Shown piece by piece: positions 63,496 through 64,000 of a stretch of 64,000 bases of DNA. Within the stretch, counting starts at the first letter, position 1. The number at the start of each line of letters is the position of its first letter. The notes under the pieces were generated by a model, which saw only the letters and a program-made list of their open reading frames with translations, did not search any database and was not told where the DNA came from. This stretch comes from Flaccisagitta enflata (taxonomy: Eukaryota > Chaetognatha > Sagittoidea > Aphragmophora): NCBI GenBank assembly GCA_965153355.1, contig OZ231126.1:45570001-45634000 (forward strand), written 5' to 3'. The position numbers and the translations under genes are program-made.

Positions 63496-63701
63496 AACCG
63501 CTTTTAACAGAATTCTGCTTGTAATATATGCTAAGTTTTTGTTTCTTCAACTTGTTTTCTTTTATTTCATATCACATATGTTTGCTCAAACACAATGCTC
63601 TTTATGACAGATAAGATTAGTTTGTCCCTTGAAATCCATTGGAGTGGGATTCAACTGTAGCATTTTTCTTTCTCCTAGTTTTTTGTGTGATTATAATTCT
63701 T

Positions 63702-63908
<207 letters not shown>

Positions 63909-64000
63909 TTTGATGATAATAGGAGATGCCTTGTTGCCTTTGAAATTCTGCGAGGTCTCATGACGCCCCTTATTAGGCCATGGCATTGATATTTTTTTCA

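Overview
The window is repeat-dense nuclear DNA from an animal. This rests on GT-AG introns with phase-0 exons, an LTR element with TG...CA ends and a 5-bp target-site duplication, terminal-inverted-repeat DNA elements, and very long (GA)n, (GAAA)n, (CAA)n and (CA)n microsatellites. An abundant set of short elements combines a terminal stem-loop with a (GTCY)n/(ACKG)n tract. That combination is known from animal Helentron-associated elements (DINE-1 of flies, pearl of bivalves). A marine invertebrate is plausible, but I cannot name the species. There is no prokaryotic gene content, and I see no rRNA, tRNA or CRISPR array.

Layout. 0-3 kb: unique AT-rich DNA with trinucleotide arrays and element fragments. 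3.1-5.2 kb: a ~152-bp satellite cut by two nested insertions. 5-18 kb: mostly unrecognised DNA with microsatellites, short hairpin elements (called H1/H2 here) and a fold-back element at 13.4 kb. 18-29.3 kb: a dense field of minisatellite-carrying fold-back elements (called M here), including a Russian-doll stack at 25.8-29.3 kb; inside this stretch lie four exons of an unrecognised minus-strand gene (19.7-21.6 kb) formed by tandem duplication of an exon pair. 29.7-30.9 kb: a duplicated 12-bp minisatellite with coding potential. 31-46 kb: microsatellites, more H1/H2/M copies, a 1.3-kb TIR element and a hAT-like element in a (GGAT)n array. 46.47-52.34 kb: a complete LTR element with identical 508-bp LTRs, a 5-bp TSD and a polypurine tract, with long novel ORFs but no recognisable pol; its coding region is split by an H1 insertion. 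52-64 kb: microsatellites, M/H1/H2 copies, a fold-back element at 60.1-60.6 kb and a terminal (TTG)n array.

The clearest host gene evidence is the duplicated exon pair. Most other open frames are translations of simple repeats. The strongest novelty is (i) the H1/H2/M assemblage, whose 3' stem-loops show compensatory base changes between copies, whose members carry expandable micro- or minisatellites and which often sit head-to-tail, and (ii) the pol-less LTR element.
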